NCBI RefSeq assembly: GCF_013744875.1
Contig: NZ_CP059399.1
Span: 1,054,001-1,118,000 of the forward strand
DNA: 64,000 bases
Direction of reading: 5' to 3'
Origin: Nocardia huaxiensis
Lineage (GTDB): Bacteria; Actinomycetota; Actinomycetes; Mycobacteriales; Mycobacteriaceae
The notes under the pieces were generated by a model that had not been told where the DNA came from, searched no databases, and saw only the letters and a program-made list of their open reading frames with translations. The position numbers and the translations under genes are program-made. Shown here in pieces: positions 50,534 to 60,400 of this stretch; the stretch's first letter is position 1; every line of letters begins with the position of its first letter.

Positions 50534-51379
50534 ATGGCTGACTACGGGCATGAGCTGAGGTTCGGGATCTTCGTTCCGCCCGAGGCGGCGCGGACGCCCT
50601 CGCTGCTGCGCCTGATCCGGCTGTCCGACGAGATCGGCCTGGAAGTGCTGGCGGTACAGGATCATCCGTATCAACCCGCCTTCCTCGACACCTGGACGCT
50701 GCTGTCCTACGTCGCGGCGACCACCCGCACCATCACCCTCGTGCCCGCGGTAGCCAACCTGCCGCTGCGCCCGCCGGCCGTGCTCGCGCGCAGTGCCGCC
50801 ACCCTCGACATCCTCAGCGGCGGCCGCGTCGAGCTCGGACTGGGCGCGGGCGCGTTCTGGGACGCCATCGACGCCATGGGCGGTGCGAAGCGCACGCCGG
50901 GGCAGGCGCTGCGGGGACTGCGCGAGGCGATCGGCGTCATCCGGGCCATCTGGGGTGAGGGCCGGCCGGTCCTCGACGGCGAGTTCTACCATCTGCGTGG
51001 CGCGAAAGCCGGTCCGCCGCCGCCACATCCGGTGGGGATCTGGCTCGGCGTGTACGGCCCGCGCGCGCTGCGGCTGGCCGGTGAGCTGGCCGATGGCTGG
51101 CTCGGCGGTTACAGCTACGCGCCGCCCGACGTGCTGCCCCGGCTCATGACCGCTCTCGACGCGGGCGCACGCGACGCCGGTCGGGTGCCGGGCCTGATCC
51201 GGCGCGCCTACGTCATCGACCCGTCCATGCCGGTGCAGCAGTTGACCGAGGTCGCCCTCGCGCATGGCATCAGCGAATTTCTGTTGCCCGTGGCCGCGGA
51301 CGGCGACTGGGAGGCGCAGCGCTACGCCGCGGAAACGGCTCCGGCGGTGCGGGCCGCCGTGGCCGCGGCCCGGGTCTGA
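50534..51379 (+). CDS. LLM-class flavin-dependent oxidoreductase
   Basis: A 281-residue luciferase-like monooxygenase, probably F420- or FMN-dependent. Landmarks are LRFGIFVPPEAARTPSLLRL, SDEIGLEVLAVQDHPYQPAF, LSYVAATTRTITLVPAVANL, PAVLARSAATLDILSGGRVE-LGLGAG (the conserved central helix and strand), RGLREAIGVIRAIWGEGRPV and PVGIWLGVYGPRALRLAGEL-ADGWLGGYSY. These are the family's TIM-barrel segments. The ATG at 50534 has TAGCTT ten bases upstream and no clear ribosome site, so the 5' end is not certain; frames further upstream are unlikely. It is divergent from the 2-oxoglutarate oxygenase gene. Substrate unknown. Confidence 0.88.
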   Translation: MADYGHELRFGIFVPPEAARTPSLLRLIRLSDEIGLEVLAVQDHPYQPAFLDTWTLLSYVAATTRTITLVPAVANLPLRPPAVLARSAATLDILSGGRVELGLGAGAFWDAIDAMGGAKRTPGQALRGLREAIGVIRAIWGEGRPVLDGEFYHLRGAKAGPPPPHPVGIWLGVYGPRALRLAGELADGWLGGYSYAPPDVLPRLMTALDAGARDAGRVPGLIRRAYVIDPSMPVQQLTEVALAHGISEFLLPVAADGDWEAQRYAAETAPAVRAAVAAARV

Positions 51380-51562
51380 CCGGTGACTGCCGAACCGGCA
51401 CGCCGACCCCCGCGAACTGCGGCGGACGGATTTCCGGATCCTGACTCGTCGGTTCGGAGTGTTCTCTGCCAGAATCGAATTGCTGTGAGTACGCTAGGCG
51501 CCGATCAACGCAGGTTCCGGAGCGGTTAACACGAGCTGCGGACCGTCTTCGAGGAGGATGTG

Positions 51563-53299
51563 GTGACTGCCGTAGCTCCCAAGCCGGAACCGGAATTGCA
51601 GGCCCAACGGCCTTATCCGCCCCGCCTGGGTCCCAAGGGCTCGTTCATCTACAAGGCCGTGACGACCACCGACCCCAAGGTGCTCGGCGTCATGTACCTG
51701 ACCACCGCTATCTCGTTCTTCATGATCGGTGGCCTGATGGCCCTGCTCATGCGCGGCGAGCTGGCGCGCCCGGGTATGCAGTTCCTGTCCACGGAGCAGT
51801 TCAATCAGCTGTTCACCATGCACGGCACGATCATGCTGCTGTTCTACGCGACGGCCATCGTGTTCGGTTTCGCGAACCTGGTGCTGCCCTTGCAGATCGG
51901 CGCGCCCGACGTGGCGTTCCCGCGGCTGAACGCCTTCAGCTACTGGCTGTACCTGTTCGGCGCGACCATGGCGACGGCCGGTTTCATCACCCCCGGTGGT
52001 GCGGCCGACTTCGGCTGGACCGCCTACACCCCGCTCTCGGACATGGTGCACTCGCCCGGCGTCGGCGCGGACCTGTGGATTCTGGGCCTCGCGGTCTCCG
52101 GTCTGGGCACCATCCTCGGTGGCGTCAACATGATCACCACCGTGGTCTGCCTGCGCTGCCCGGGTATGACGCTGTTCCGGATGCCGATCTTCACCTGGAA
52201 CATCATGATCACCAGCATTCTGGTGCTGCTGGCCTTCCCGATCCTGACCGCCGCGCTGTTCGCGCTGGCCTACGACCGGCACCTGGGCGGCCACATCTAC
52301 GACCCGTCCAATGGCGGCGCGCTGCTCTACCAGCACCTGTTCTGGTACTTCGGCCATCCCGAGGTGTACATCATCGCGCTGCCGTTCTTCGGCATCGTGT
52401 CGGAGATCTACCCGGTCTTCTCGCGCAAGCCGATCTTCGGTTACACCACGCTGGTGTACGCGACCATGGCCATCGCGGCGCTGTCGATCGCGGTGTGGGC
52501 GCACCACATGTACGCCACGGGAGCGGTTCTGCTGCCGTACTTCTCGTTCATGACCTTCCTGATCGCCGTCCCGACGGGCGTCAAGTTCTTCAACTGGATC
52601 GGCACCATGTGGCGCGGCCAGCTGACCTTCGAGACGCCCATGCTCTGGTCGATCGGCTTCCTGGTGACGTTCCTCTTCGGTGGTCTGTCCGGCGTCATCC
52701 TGGCGTCCCCGCCGCTGGACTTCCACGTCTCGGACACCTACTTCGTGGTGGCGCACTTCCACTACGTGCTCTTCGGCACCATCGTGTTCGCGACCTTCGC
52801 GGGCATCTACTTCTGGTTCCCGAAGATGACCGGCCGCATGATGGACGAGCGCCTGGGCAAGTGGCACTTCTGGGCGACGTTCGTCGGCTTCCACACCACG
52901 TTCCTGGTGCAGCACTGGCTGGGCAACGAGGGCATGCCGCGCCGCTACGCGGACTACCTGCCCTCGGACGGTTTCACCGCGCTGAACACCATCTCCACCA
53001 TCGGCGCCTTCATCCTCGGCGCGTCGATGATTCCGTTCGTGTGGAACGTCTTCAAGTCCTACCGTTACGGCGAGGTCGTGACCGTGGACGATCCGTGGGG
53101 CTACGGCAACTCCCTGGAGTGGGCGACCTCCTGCCCGCCGCCGCGGCACAACTTCTACGAGCTGCCCCGAATCCGTTCGGAGCGACCGGCTTTCGAGCTG
53201 CACTACCCGCACATGGTCGAGCGCATGCGCGCCGAGGCCCATGTCGGCTGGGGCTCGAAGTCTCACTACGTCGAAGAGGAGAACAAGGTCCACAGCTGA
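51563..53299 (+). CDS. ctaD: Cytochrome c oxidase subunit I (aa3 type)
   Basis: A 578-residue core subunit of the terminal oxidase, carrying haem a, haem a3 and CuB in twelve membrane helices. The haem a ligand lies in [20 protein letters not shown]. The CuB His-Tyr pair is in [20 protein letters not shown]. The two further CuB histidines are in [13 protein letters not shown]. The pair of haem ligands in the last part is [40 protein letters not shown] forms part of the proton pathway. The N-terminus is longer than in proteobacteria ([20 protein letters not shown]). GAGGAGG lies 5 nt before the GTG at 51563; a GTG at 51560 is too close to it. Subunits II and III are not in this window. A perfect 18-bp hairpin follows. 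Confidence 0.97.
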   Translation: MTAVAPKPEPELQAQRPYPPRLGPKGSFIYKAVTTTDPKVLGVMYLTTAISFFMIGGLMALLMRGELARPGMQFLSTEQFNQLFTMHGTIMLLFYATAIVFGFANLVLPLQIGAPDVAFPRLNAFSYWLYLFGATMATAGFITPGGAADFGWTAYTPLSDMVHSPGVGADLWILGLAVSGLGTILGGVNMITTVVCLRCPGMTLFRMPIFTWNIMITSILVLLAFPILTAALFALAYDRHLGGHIYDPSNGGALLYQHLFWYFGHPEVYIIALPFFGIVSEIYPVFSRKPIFGYTTLVYATMAIAALSIAVWAHHMYATGAVLLPYFSFMTFLIAVPTGVKFFNWIGTMWRGQLTFETPMLWSIGFLVTFLFGGLSGVILASPPLDFHVSDTYFVVAHFHYVLFGTIVFATFAGIYFWFPKMTGRMMDERLGKWHFWATFVGFHTTFLVQHWLGNEGMPRRYADYLPSDGFTALNTISTIGAFILGASMIPFVWNVFKSYRYGEVVTVDDPWGYGNSLEWATSCPPPRHNFYELPRIRSERPAFELHYPHMVERMRAEAHVGWGSKSHYVEEENKVHS

Positions 53300-53308
53300 T
53301 CCACCCCC

Positions 53309-53346
53309 CGAGCGCGGCGGCCGTCCCCGGACGGCCGCCGCGCTCG
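53309..53346 (+). terminator. Perfect 18-bp hairpin terminator of ctaD
   Basis: Arms 53309-53326 (CGAGCGCGGCGGCCGTCC) and 53329-53346 are perfect complements with only two bases between them, starting 10 nt after the ctaD stop. There is no long U-tract, but the stem is the strongest in the window. Confidence 0.8.
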
Positions 53347-53374
53347 TCTGTATACCCCTGCCGAAAACTTATGC

Positions 53375-53403
53375 TTGACACAAAAAATAGCCCGACATAA
53401 ATT
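53375..53403 (+). promoter_or_regulatory. Consensus promoter upstream of the dehydrogenase-like gene
   Basis: TTGACA (53375-53380) and TAAATT (53398-53403) are 17 nt apart, in an unusually AT-rich patch of about 70 bases (53361-53425). AACTTAT (53367-53373) and ATAAGTT (53415-53421) form a short inverted repeat around the promoter that could be an operator. A transcript would start near 53410 and have a leader of about 30 nt. Confidence 0.7.
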
Positions 53404-53441
53404 TTAGGTCGATAATAAGTTCGAGCGGCAAGGTGGTCGGA

Positions 53442-54293
53442 ATGCACAAGGGACAGCTGCGCATCGCGGTCGAGCTGGCGGGAGTCGGTATCGCGCTGGT
53501 CCGCATGCGGCGGGCCGGAAATGCCGCCGATCCCGGGGGAGAGATCGTCGGGACCGTGGTCGAGGTGGGGGCCGACCTCGACCCGAGCTGGCTCGGAAAG
53601 CGGGTCGCCGGAGTGGTTTTCGAAGGCGCGTACGCCGAATACGCTTTCGGCGTACCGGGATTGGTGACCGAGGTTCCGGCCGGGGCCGATACCGCCGATG
53701 CCCTGGCGGTGGTGCGCGGCGGGCTGGTCGCGCTGGGCGCGCTGCGCGCCGGGCGGTTCACGGAGGGGGAGTCGGTGCTGATCACCGGCGCGGCGAGCGG
53801 AAGTGGGCATCTGGCAGTGCAATTGGCGGCGGCGCTGGGCGCGAGCCGGGTGGCGGCGGCGGCCGGTTCGATGGAGAAGGCGGAGTTCCTGCGGGAGTGC
53901 GGCGCGGACGCCGTGGTCACCTACGGCGAACAGTGGCCGGAGCGGGTCGATGTCGTGCTCGACGGGGTGGGCGGGGAGATCGTGCAGAAGGGCGTGAACG
54001 CGCTCGGACCGCACGGGCGCTTGGTCGCCTACAGCGCCGGCGGGGGTGCGGTGGATTCGGGGAGTCTGCTGCCCGATCTCAAGACCCTGACCGGATTCTC
54101 GGTGGGCCTCCTCAGTCGCACGCGGCCGGAAGTCATCGAGGCAATTCGTAGCGAACTCTGGGATCTGCTGGCGGCGGGTAAGCTGCGGCCGCGGCATACG
54201 ATCCTGCCCCTGGATCGGCTGGAGGAGGCGATCGCACTGGTGGAAGCGCGCCGAAACCAGGGCCGGGTCATGGTTCGGATTGCCGGGTCCTGA
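53442..54293 (+). CDS. Zinc-binding-type (quinone oxidoreductase-like) dehydrogenase, shortened N-terminus
   Basis: A 283-residue medium-chain reductase-like protein. The Rossmann part is complete: GESVLITGAASGSGHLAVQL-AAALGASRVAAAAGS, ECGADAVVTYGEQWPERVDV, VLDGVGGEIVQKGVNALGPH-GRLVAYSAGGG and the C-terminal LPLDRLEEAIALVEARRNQG-RVMV. The N-terminal GroES-like part starts at the strand normally found at residue ~30 (KGQLRIAVELAGVGIALVRM), so about 25-30 residues of the usual entry are absent. No zinc ligands are evident. AAGG lies 8 nt before the ATG at 53442; a GTG at 53433 is possible. It stands alone behind a strong promoter and is probably inducible. Confidence 0.82.
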   Translation: MHKGQLRIAVELAGVGIALVRMRRAGNAADPGGEIVGTVVEVGADLDPSWLGKRVAGVVFEGAYAEYAFGVPGLVTEVPAGADTADALAVVRGGLVALGALRAGRFTEGESVLITGAASGSGHLAVQLAAALGASRVAAAAGSMEKAEFLRECGADAVVTYGEQWPERVDVVLDGVGGEIVQKGVNALGPHGRLVAYSAGGGAVDSGSLLPDLKTLTGFSVGLLSRTRPEVIEAIRSELWDLLAAGKLRPRHTILPLDRLEEAIALVEARRNQGRVMVRIAGS

Positions 54294-54469
54294 GATCGGC
54301 TAATCGGTTCGGGGCGGTGATCATTCGTCCATGTGCGGCACGAACGGAATGGTGGCTAGTTTTCAGCAACTGTGCGGTACTGTCCGGCTGACGGGGTGCT
54401 GGGACGGCGCGGTGGCGGAGTCCGATTGTGCCCCGGCGCATTCCGCCACTCTCCACGCCGGGAGGGATA

Positions 54470-57400
54470 GTGCTCGCCGATTCTCCGGAAGTTTTCCACT
54501 CCGTACCCTTCGAATTGTCCCGCGCCCAAATGGAATTGTGGCTGGCGGACGAATCCGGGGCCGAGCAGCGGGCGCGCGCGCTACCCGGGCAGGCGCACTA
54601 CCTCGAGTTGCACGGTGAGCTCGACGCGGAACTCTTCGATACCGCCAGCCATCGCGCGTTCGAGGAGTTCGGTGTCGGGAGGTTGCGGATCGGGGTGGCG
54701 GACGGGCGGCCCTATCAGTGGCTGGCGGGCGATATCGGCGGCGGATTGGAACGCGTCGACTTCGCCGACCGCTCCGATCCCCTGCGCGCCGCGCGGGAGT
54801 GGATGGATCGCCGGCATCGCGTCCCCATCGACCTGATCGATGCCCCGCTGTGGGCGGCGGCGCTGCTGCGGGTGGGACCGCGTCATCACATCTGGTACGC
54901 GCAGATGCACCACGTCGCCATCGACGGCTACGGCGGGCTGAGTCTGCTGGTGCGCGTCGGGCAGTGGTACGAGGCCCTGCTCGCGGGTGTGGAGCCGACG
55001 CCGTACGGCGGGCTCGCGCCCATGGAAATCCAGGCCGCCGACGCGGAGTACCGGGCGTCGGCGCGTTTCGAGACCGACCGCGAATACTGGCGGGAACGGT
55101 TCGCCGACTGGACCGCACCGCAGCCCGCGCCCGCCGCGGCGCGCTTCCCGAGGCGCGGCGGCGCGCTGCCGCCCGCGCTCCGGGCCGCGGGCGCGATCAC
55201 CCCCGAACAGTGGAACAGCTTGGAGCGGTTGGCCACCGCCTGCGCGGTCAGTCCCGCGCAACTGCTGGTCGCGGCCGTCGCGGCCTTCCGGGCGGGCATG
55301 TCCGGGGAGCCGGATCCCGTGGTGCTGCTGGCCACCTCGGCGCGAACCACCGCCGCCCTCAAGAAGTCCGGGGGCATGCTGGCCAATGTGCTGCCCATCC
55401 GCGTGCGTGGCGCGGGAGCGGGCACGCTGCGCGAACTGATCGAGTCCGCCGCCCGGGAGACCACCGGTGGGCTGCGGCATCAGCGGTACCGGTTCGAGGA
55501 CATCCGGCGCTCGCTCGGGGTGGCGGCGGACCAGATTCTCGGGCCCAGCGTGAACCTCATGTTCTTCGACCACACCAGCCGTTTCGGTGCGGCCGTCGGC
55601 GAATACCGCATTCTCTCTTCGGGTTCCGTGGCCGACCTGCATTTCAACCTGTATCGGGCGGGGGCCGAAGCAGGGCTGTCGGTCGACCTGCTGGCCAATC
55701 CGGACAGGTACTCCGCGCGGACGGCGCAGCAGTACCTGCGACGCTTCCTGCTGTTCCTGGCGAACTTCATCGCGGCGAGCCCGGACCAGCCGGTGGCGCG
55801 CATCGGACTGCTCTCGGAGGCGGAGCGGCAGCGAATTACCGTGTCGCCCAGCGAAGCCCGTGCCTGCGATCCGGTGCTGCTGCCGGACCTGCTGGCCGCC
55901 GCCGTCACCCGCGACGCATCGGCCCCCGCGGTGGTCTGCGGTGAAACCGCCCTCACCTACGGCGAACTCGACGATCTCTCGAATCGGCTGGCCCGCAACC
56001 TCTGTCGCCGTGGCATCGGCCCCGAGGACGTGGTGGCGGTGGCCGCGCACCGCTCGGCGGAATGGGTTGTCGCGTTCTGGGCTGTGGTGAAAACCGGTGC
56101 GGCCTATCTGCCGATCGATCCGGACCATCCGGCCGAGCGGCTCGAGACCGTGCTCGCCGAGGCCGCCGTCCGCATCGGAATCACCACGGCCGCGACGACC
56201 TCGCTCATGAGCGGGCATGGCGAACGCGACTGGATCGTGCTGCCCGCCGCCATGGACACCGGTTCGCTGCACGCCGTCGGCACCGCGACCGCCGTCACCG
56301 ATGCCGATCGGACCCGGCCGCTGCGGGCGGCCCATCCGGCCTACGTGATCTACACGTCCGGATCGACCGGCACACCCAAGGGCGTCGTGATCACCCATGC
56401 GGGATTGGCCGATGTCGTTGCCGTGCAGACGGAACGGATGCGTGTCGAGCCGGACTCCCGAGTGCTGTGCGTGTCCGCGCCGACCTTCGACGCCTCGATC
56501 TGGGAACTGCTGATGGCAGTGCACGCCGGTGCGACCCTGGTGGTGTCGACCGGCGACGCCTACGCCGGCCCGCTACTGGCGGATCTGATCCGGCGCAAGC
56601 GGGTGTCGCATGCCTTCGTGACTCCGGCCGCCTTGGCCGGGACGGACGCCCGCGGCCTCCATCACCTCCGCTTCCTGTCGACCGGAGGCGAACCCTGCCC
56701 GCAGTCGGTCGTCTCGAGCTGGGCGCCGGGGCGAACGCTGGTGAACGTCTACGGCCCCACCGAGGCGACGATCGTCACCAATACCGCTGTGCTGACCCCG
56801 GATCGGCCCGTCTTCCTCGGCCCCGCCCTCCCCGGCGGGCGCTGCCATGTCCTCGACGCCTGGCTGCGTCCCGTCCCACCGGGAGTGCCCGGGGAGCTGT
56901 ACCTCGGCGGACCGGGCCTGGCACGCGGGTACCTGCGCAGCCCCGGGACGACAGCGGCGCGATTCGTCCCGGACCCCTTCGGCGTCCCGGGTGAAAGGCT
57001 GTACCGCACAGGAGATCTCGTCACCCGCGACGCATCGGGCGAACTCGAGTTCCGCGGCCGCGCCGACTTCCAGGTGAAAGTGCGGGGTCTGCGTATCGAA
57101 TTGGGCGAGATCGAAGCGGTGCTCTCCACGTACCCGGGCGTCGCGCAGGCCGTAGTGCTGGTGCACGGCGGCGCTGCGATTGCCGGAGGCGGCGGGGCTG
57201 CCTCGGGCAGTGCGGCCGGTGGCGGTACCGCGCCTCGGCTGGTGGCGTACGCGGTGCCCGCACCCGGGGTGCTACTCGCCGCCTGTGAGCTGGAAAGCAC
57301 TGCGGCGCAGCGGCTGCCGAGCTACATGGTGCCCACGGTGGTGCTGCTGGATCGGTTGCCGCTGACCGCCAATGGCAAGGTCGATCGGGCCGCGCTGCCG

Positions 57401-60400
57401 GTGCCGGCCTGCCCCACGGTTGCCTACCGCGCACCGCTCACCGCCGTCGAGAAGACGGTGGCGGCGGCCTTCGGTGCGGTGGTGTGCGGTCCCGCCGCGA
57501 CCCGGCGCATCGGACTGGACGACGATTTCTTCGCCCTCGGCGGCGATTCGCTCACCGCCGCCCTGGTGGTGGCTCGCGTGACTGCCGAGACCGGCGTGGA
57601 TGTGACGGTCCGGGACCTGTTCGAGGCGAGCACCGTTGCGGCCCTGGCGGATCTGGTGCGTGCCCGGCATCGGGTGGCGGATCGCGCCCGCTTGGAGCCT
57701 CGACCGCGCCCGGACGTGGTCCCGGTTTCCGGTGCGCAGCAACGCTTGTGGCTGCTGCACCGCATCGACCCGGAGTCGGCGGCCTACAACATGCTGCTGG
57801 CGCTGCGTCTCGTCGGAACCCTGGACATCGCCGCGCTGACCGCCGCACTGGGCGACGTGGTGCAGCGGCACGAAGCCCTGCGCACCTCCTTCGCCGAGGT
57901 CGACGGGATTGTCTGCCAGCGGTTTTCGCCCGCCGCGGAGGTGGCCGGGGAATTGGCGGCGGAGCCGGTCGAAGCCGCGAAGATCGGCAGTGTGCTGGAC
58001 GAGTTCGGTGCGATCGGTTTCGATCTGACCGCCGCGCCGCCGATCCGGGTCCGGCTGCTCGCGGTGCACGGTGACGACCGCTCGCCGGGCCATCACGTGC
58101 TGGCCGTGCTCGTGCATCACGTGATCGCCGACGGTTACTCCCTGGGGCCGTTCGCCCGGGATCTGGCCTCCGCCTACGAGTCCCGCGTCCGTGGCGCGGC
58201 CCCGGACTGGCCGCCGCTGGCGGTGCAGTACGCGGATTACGCCCTGTGGCAGCGGGAGCTGCTCGGCTCGGAATCCGATCCGGAGTCGATGCTGTCCCGG
58301 CAGCTCGGCTACTGGTCGGGCGTGCTCGCGGGCCTGCCCGCCGAATCCGGGCTGCCGCCGCATCGGCCGCGCTCGGCCAGCGCCCTCCGGCGTGCGGCCG
58401 AAGTGCACGTCGCGATTCCCAGCGAGACCACGCGCCGGATCCACGAACTGGCCGGCCGCCAGGGCGCGACACCGTTCATGGTGCTGCACGCCGGGCTGTC
58501 GGTGCTGCTGGCGGCGGTATCGGGCGGCGATGACATCGCGGTGGGCACCCCGGTGGCCGGGCGCGGCGCGGCGGTGCTCGACGAACTGATCGGCATGTTC
58601 GTCAACACCCTGGTGTTGCGCGTCCAGGTGGACGCGGCCGAGCCGTTCGCGAATCTGCTTGCCCGCGTGCGGGATATCGATCTGGGCGCGTTCGCCACCG
58701 AGGTGCCCTTCGAGCGCGTCGTCGAGGCCCTCGACCCGCCGCGCTCGCGCACCCGCAATCCGCTGTTCCAGGTGATGCTGTCGTATCGCACGCTGGGCCG
58801 GGCCGGATTCGAGCTGCCGGGGCTGCGGGTGGAGCCCGTCGAAATCGCCTCGCCGCTGGCCAAATTCGATCTGGAGTTCGTCATCTCGGAGGCGGAGGCC
58901 GGGCTCTCGGTGGCGCTGCGGTACGCCACCGACCTCTTCGACGGCGAGCAGATGGCGGCCCTGGCCGGACGGCTGGGCCGGGTGCTGGATCGGGTCGGCC
59001 GTGACTCGAGCGTGCTCGTCGGCGACATCGACCTCATGTCGCCCGCCGAGCGCGAACAGGTGCTGCACCGCTGGAACGACACCAGTCAGGCTGTCCCCCT
59101 GTCCCTTCCGCAGTTGCTGACCCGCGCCGCCGCCTACGCCCCGGACGCCGAGGCGGTGGTGTGCGGTGACGCCACCCTGACCTACCGCGAACTCGGCGAC
59201 CGCGCACATCGCTTGGCCCGCACGCTGATCGACTCCGGGGTCGGGCCGGAGGACGTGGTCGCGGTGGCCCTGCCGCGCTCCCTGGAATGGGTGGTGGCGG
59301 TCTGCGCGGTCGCCCATTCCGGCGCCGCCTTCCTGCCGGTGGATCCCACCGCACCCGCCGCGCGGATAGCCCGCATGCTCACGGATTCGGCTGCGGTCGA
59401 GGGTATTACGACCGACGAGTGGCGGTCGGGCCTGCCCGCCCTGGCCACCGGCCGCTGGCTGGTCGCGGACCCCGCCGAACTGGCGGGCCCGGCCGCCCCG
59501 CCGGTCACCGACGCCGATCGGGTGCGCCCCCTGCGCCTGCACAATCCGGCCTACGTCATGTACACCTCCGGCTCGACCGGAACCCCCAAGGGCGTCACCA
59601 TCACCCACGCCGGTCTCGCGAATGTCGTCGTCACCCAGGCGCAGCGCTGCGACAGCGACCCCGGCTCCCGTGTCCTCGCCGTAGCGTCACCGGGATTCGA
59701 CGCCTCGGTCTGGGAACTATTGCAGGCGCTGGCCTCCGGCGGCACCCTGGTGGTGGCTCCCGCCTGGGCGTACGCGGGCGAGGACCTGCTCGACCTGATG
59801 GTCTTCGAACGCATCACCCACGCCATGCTCACCCCCCGGGTCCTGGCCACCCTCCCCGACCCGAACCGCGTGCCGCACCTGCGCATGCTGGCGACCGGCG
59901 GCGAGACCTGCCCGCCGGAACTGGCCGGAACATGGTCCGCGGGACGGTCGCTCGTGAACGCCTACGGCCCCACCGAGGCCACCATCTGGGCCACGGCCGG
60001 ACTCCCGCTGCACAGCTCCGGCGCCGATGTCCCGGTCCCGCTGGGCCCGCCCGTGGTGGGTGCCCGCTGCTACGTCCTGGATGCCCGCCTGCGCCCGGTG
60101 GCACCCGGCATCGTCGGCGAAATCTACGTGGCCGGAGCGGGTTTGGCGCGCGGCTACCACCACGACGTGAACCTCACCGGCTCCCGTTTCGTGGCCGACC
60201 CCTTCGGCCCGCCGGGACAGCGCATGTACCGCACCGGCGACCACGGCTCCTGGCGCGCCGACGGCGAACTGGAGTACCACGGCCGCACCGACTCCCAGGT
60301 GAAGATCCGGGGCGTCCGGGTGGAACTGGGCGAGATCGAAGGCGTCCTTGCGTCCCTGCCCGGCGTGGCGGACGCGGTCGCGATCCTGCGACGGCCGGAC

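Noticed and set aside
51494..53293. A 599-codon minus-strand frame opposite ctaD
   Set aside because: Antisense to a complete cytochrome oxidase subunit I; the product is a low-complexity His/Arg/Asp/Glu chain without motifs.
57272..59608. A 778-codon minus-strand frame inside the NRPS, and similar ones at 54581-56524 and 59717-61276
   Set aside because: Shadows of the NRPS reading frame created by GC-rich codon third positions; the plus-strand frame is continuous with correctly spaced C, A and T motifs.
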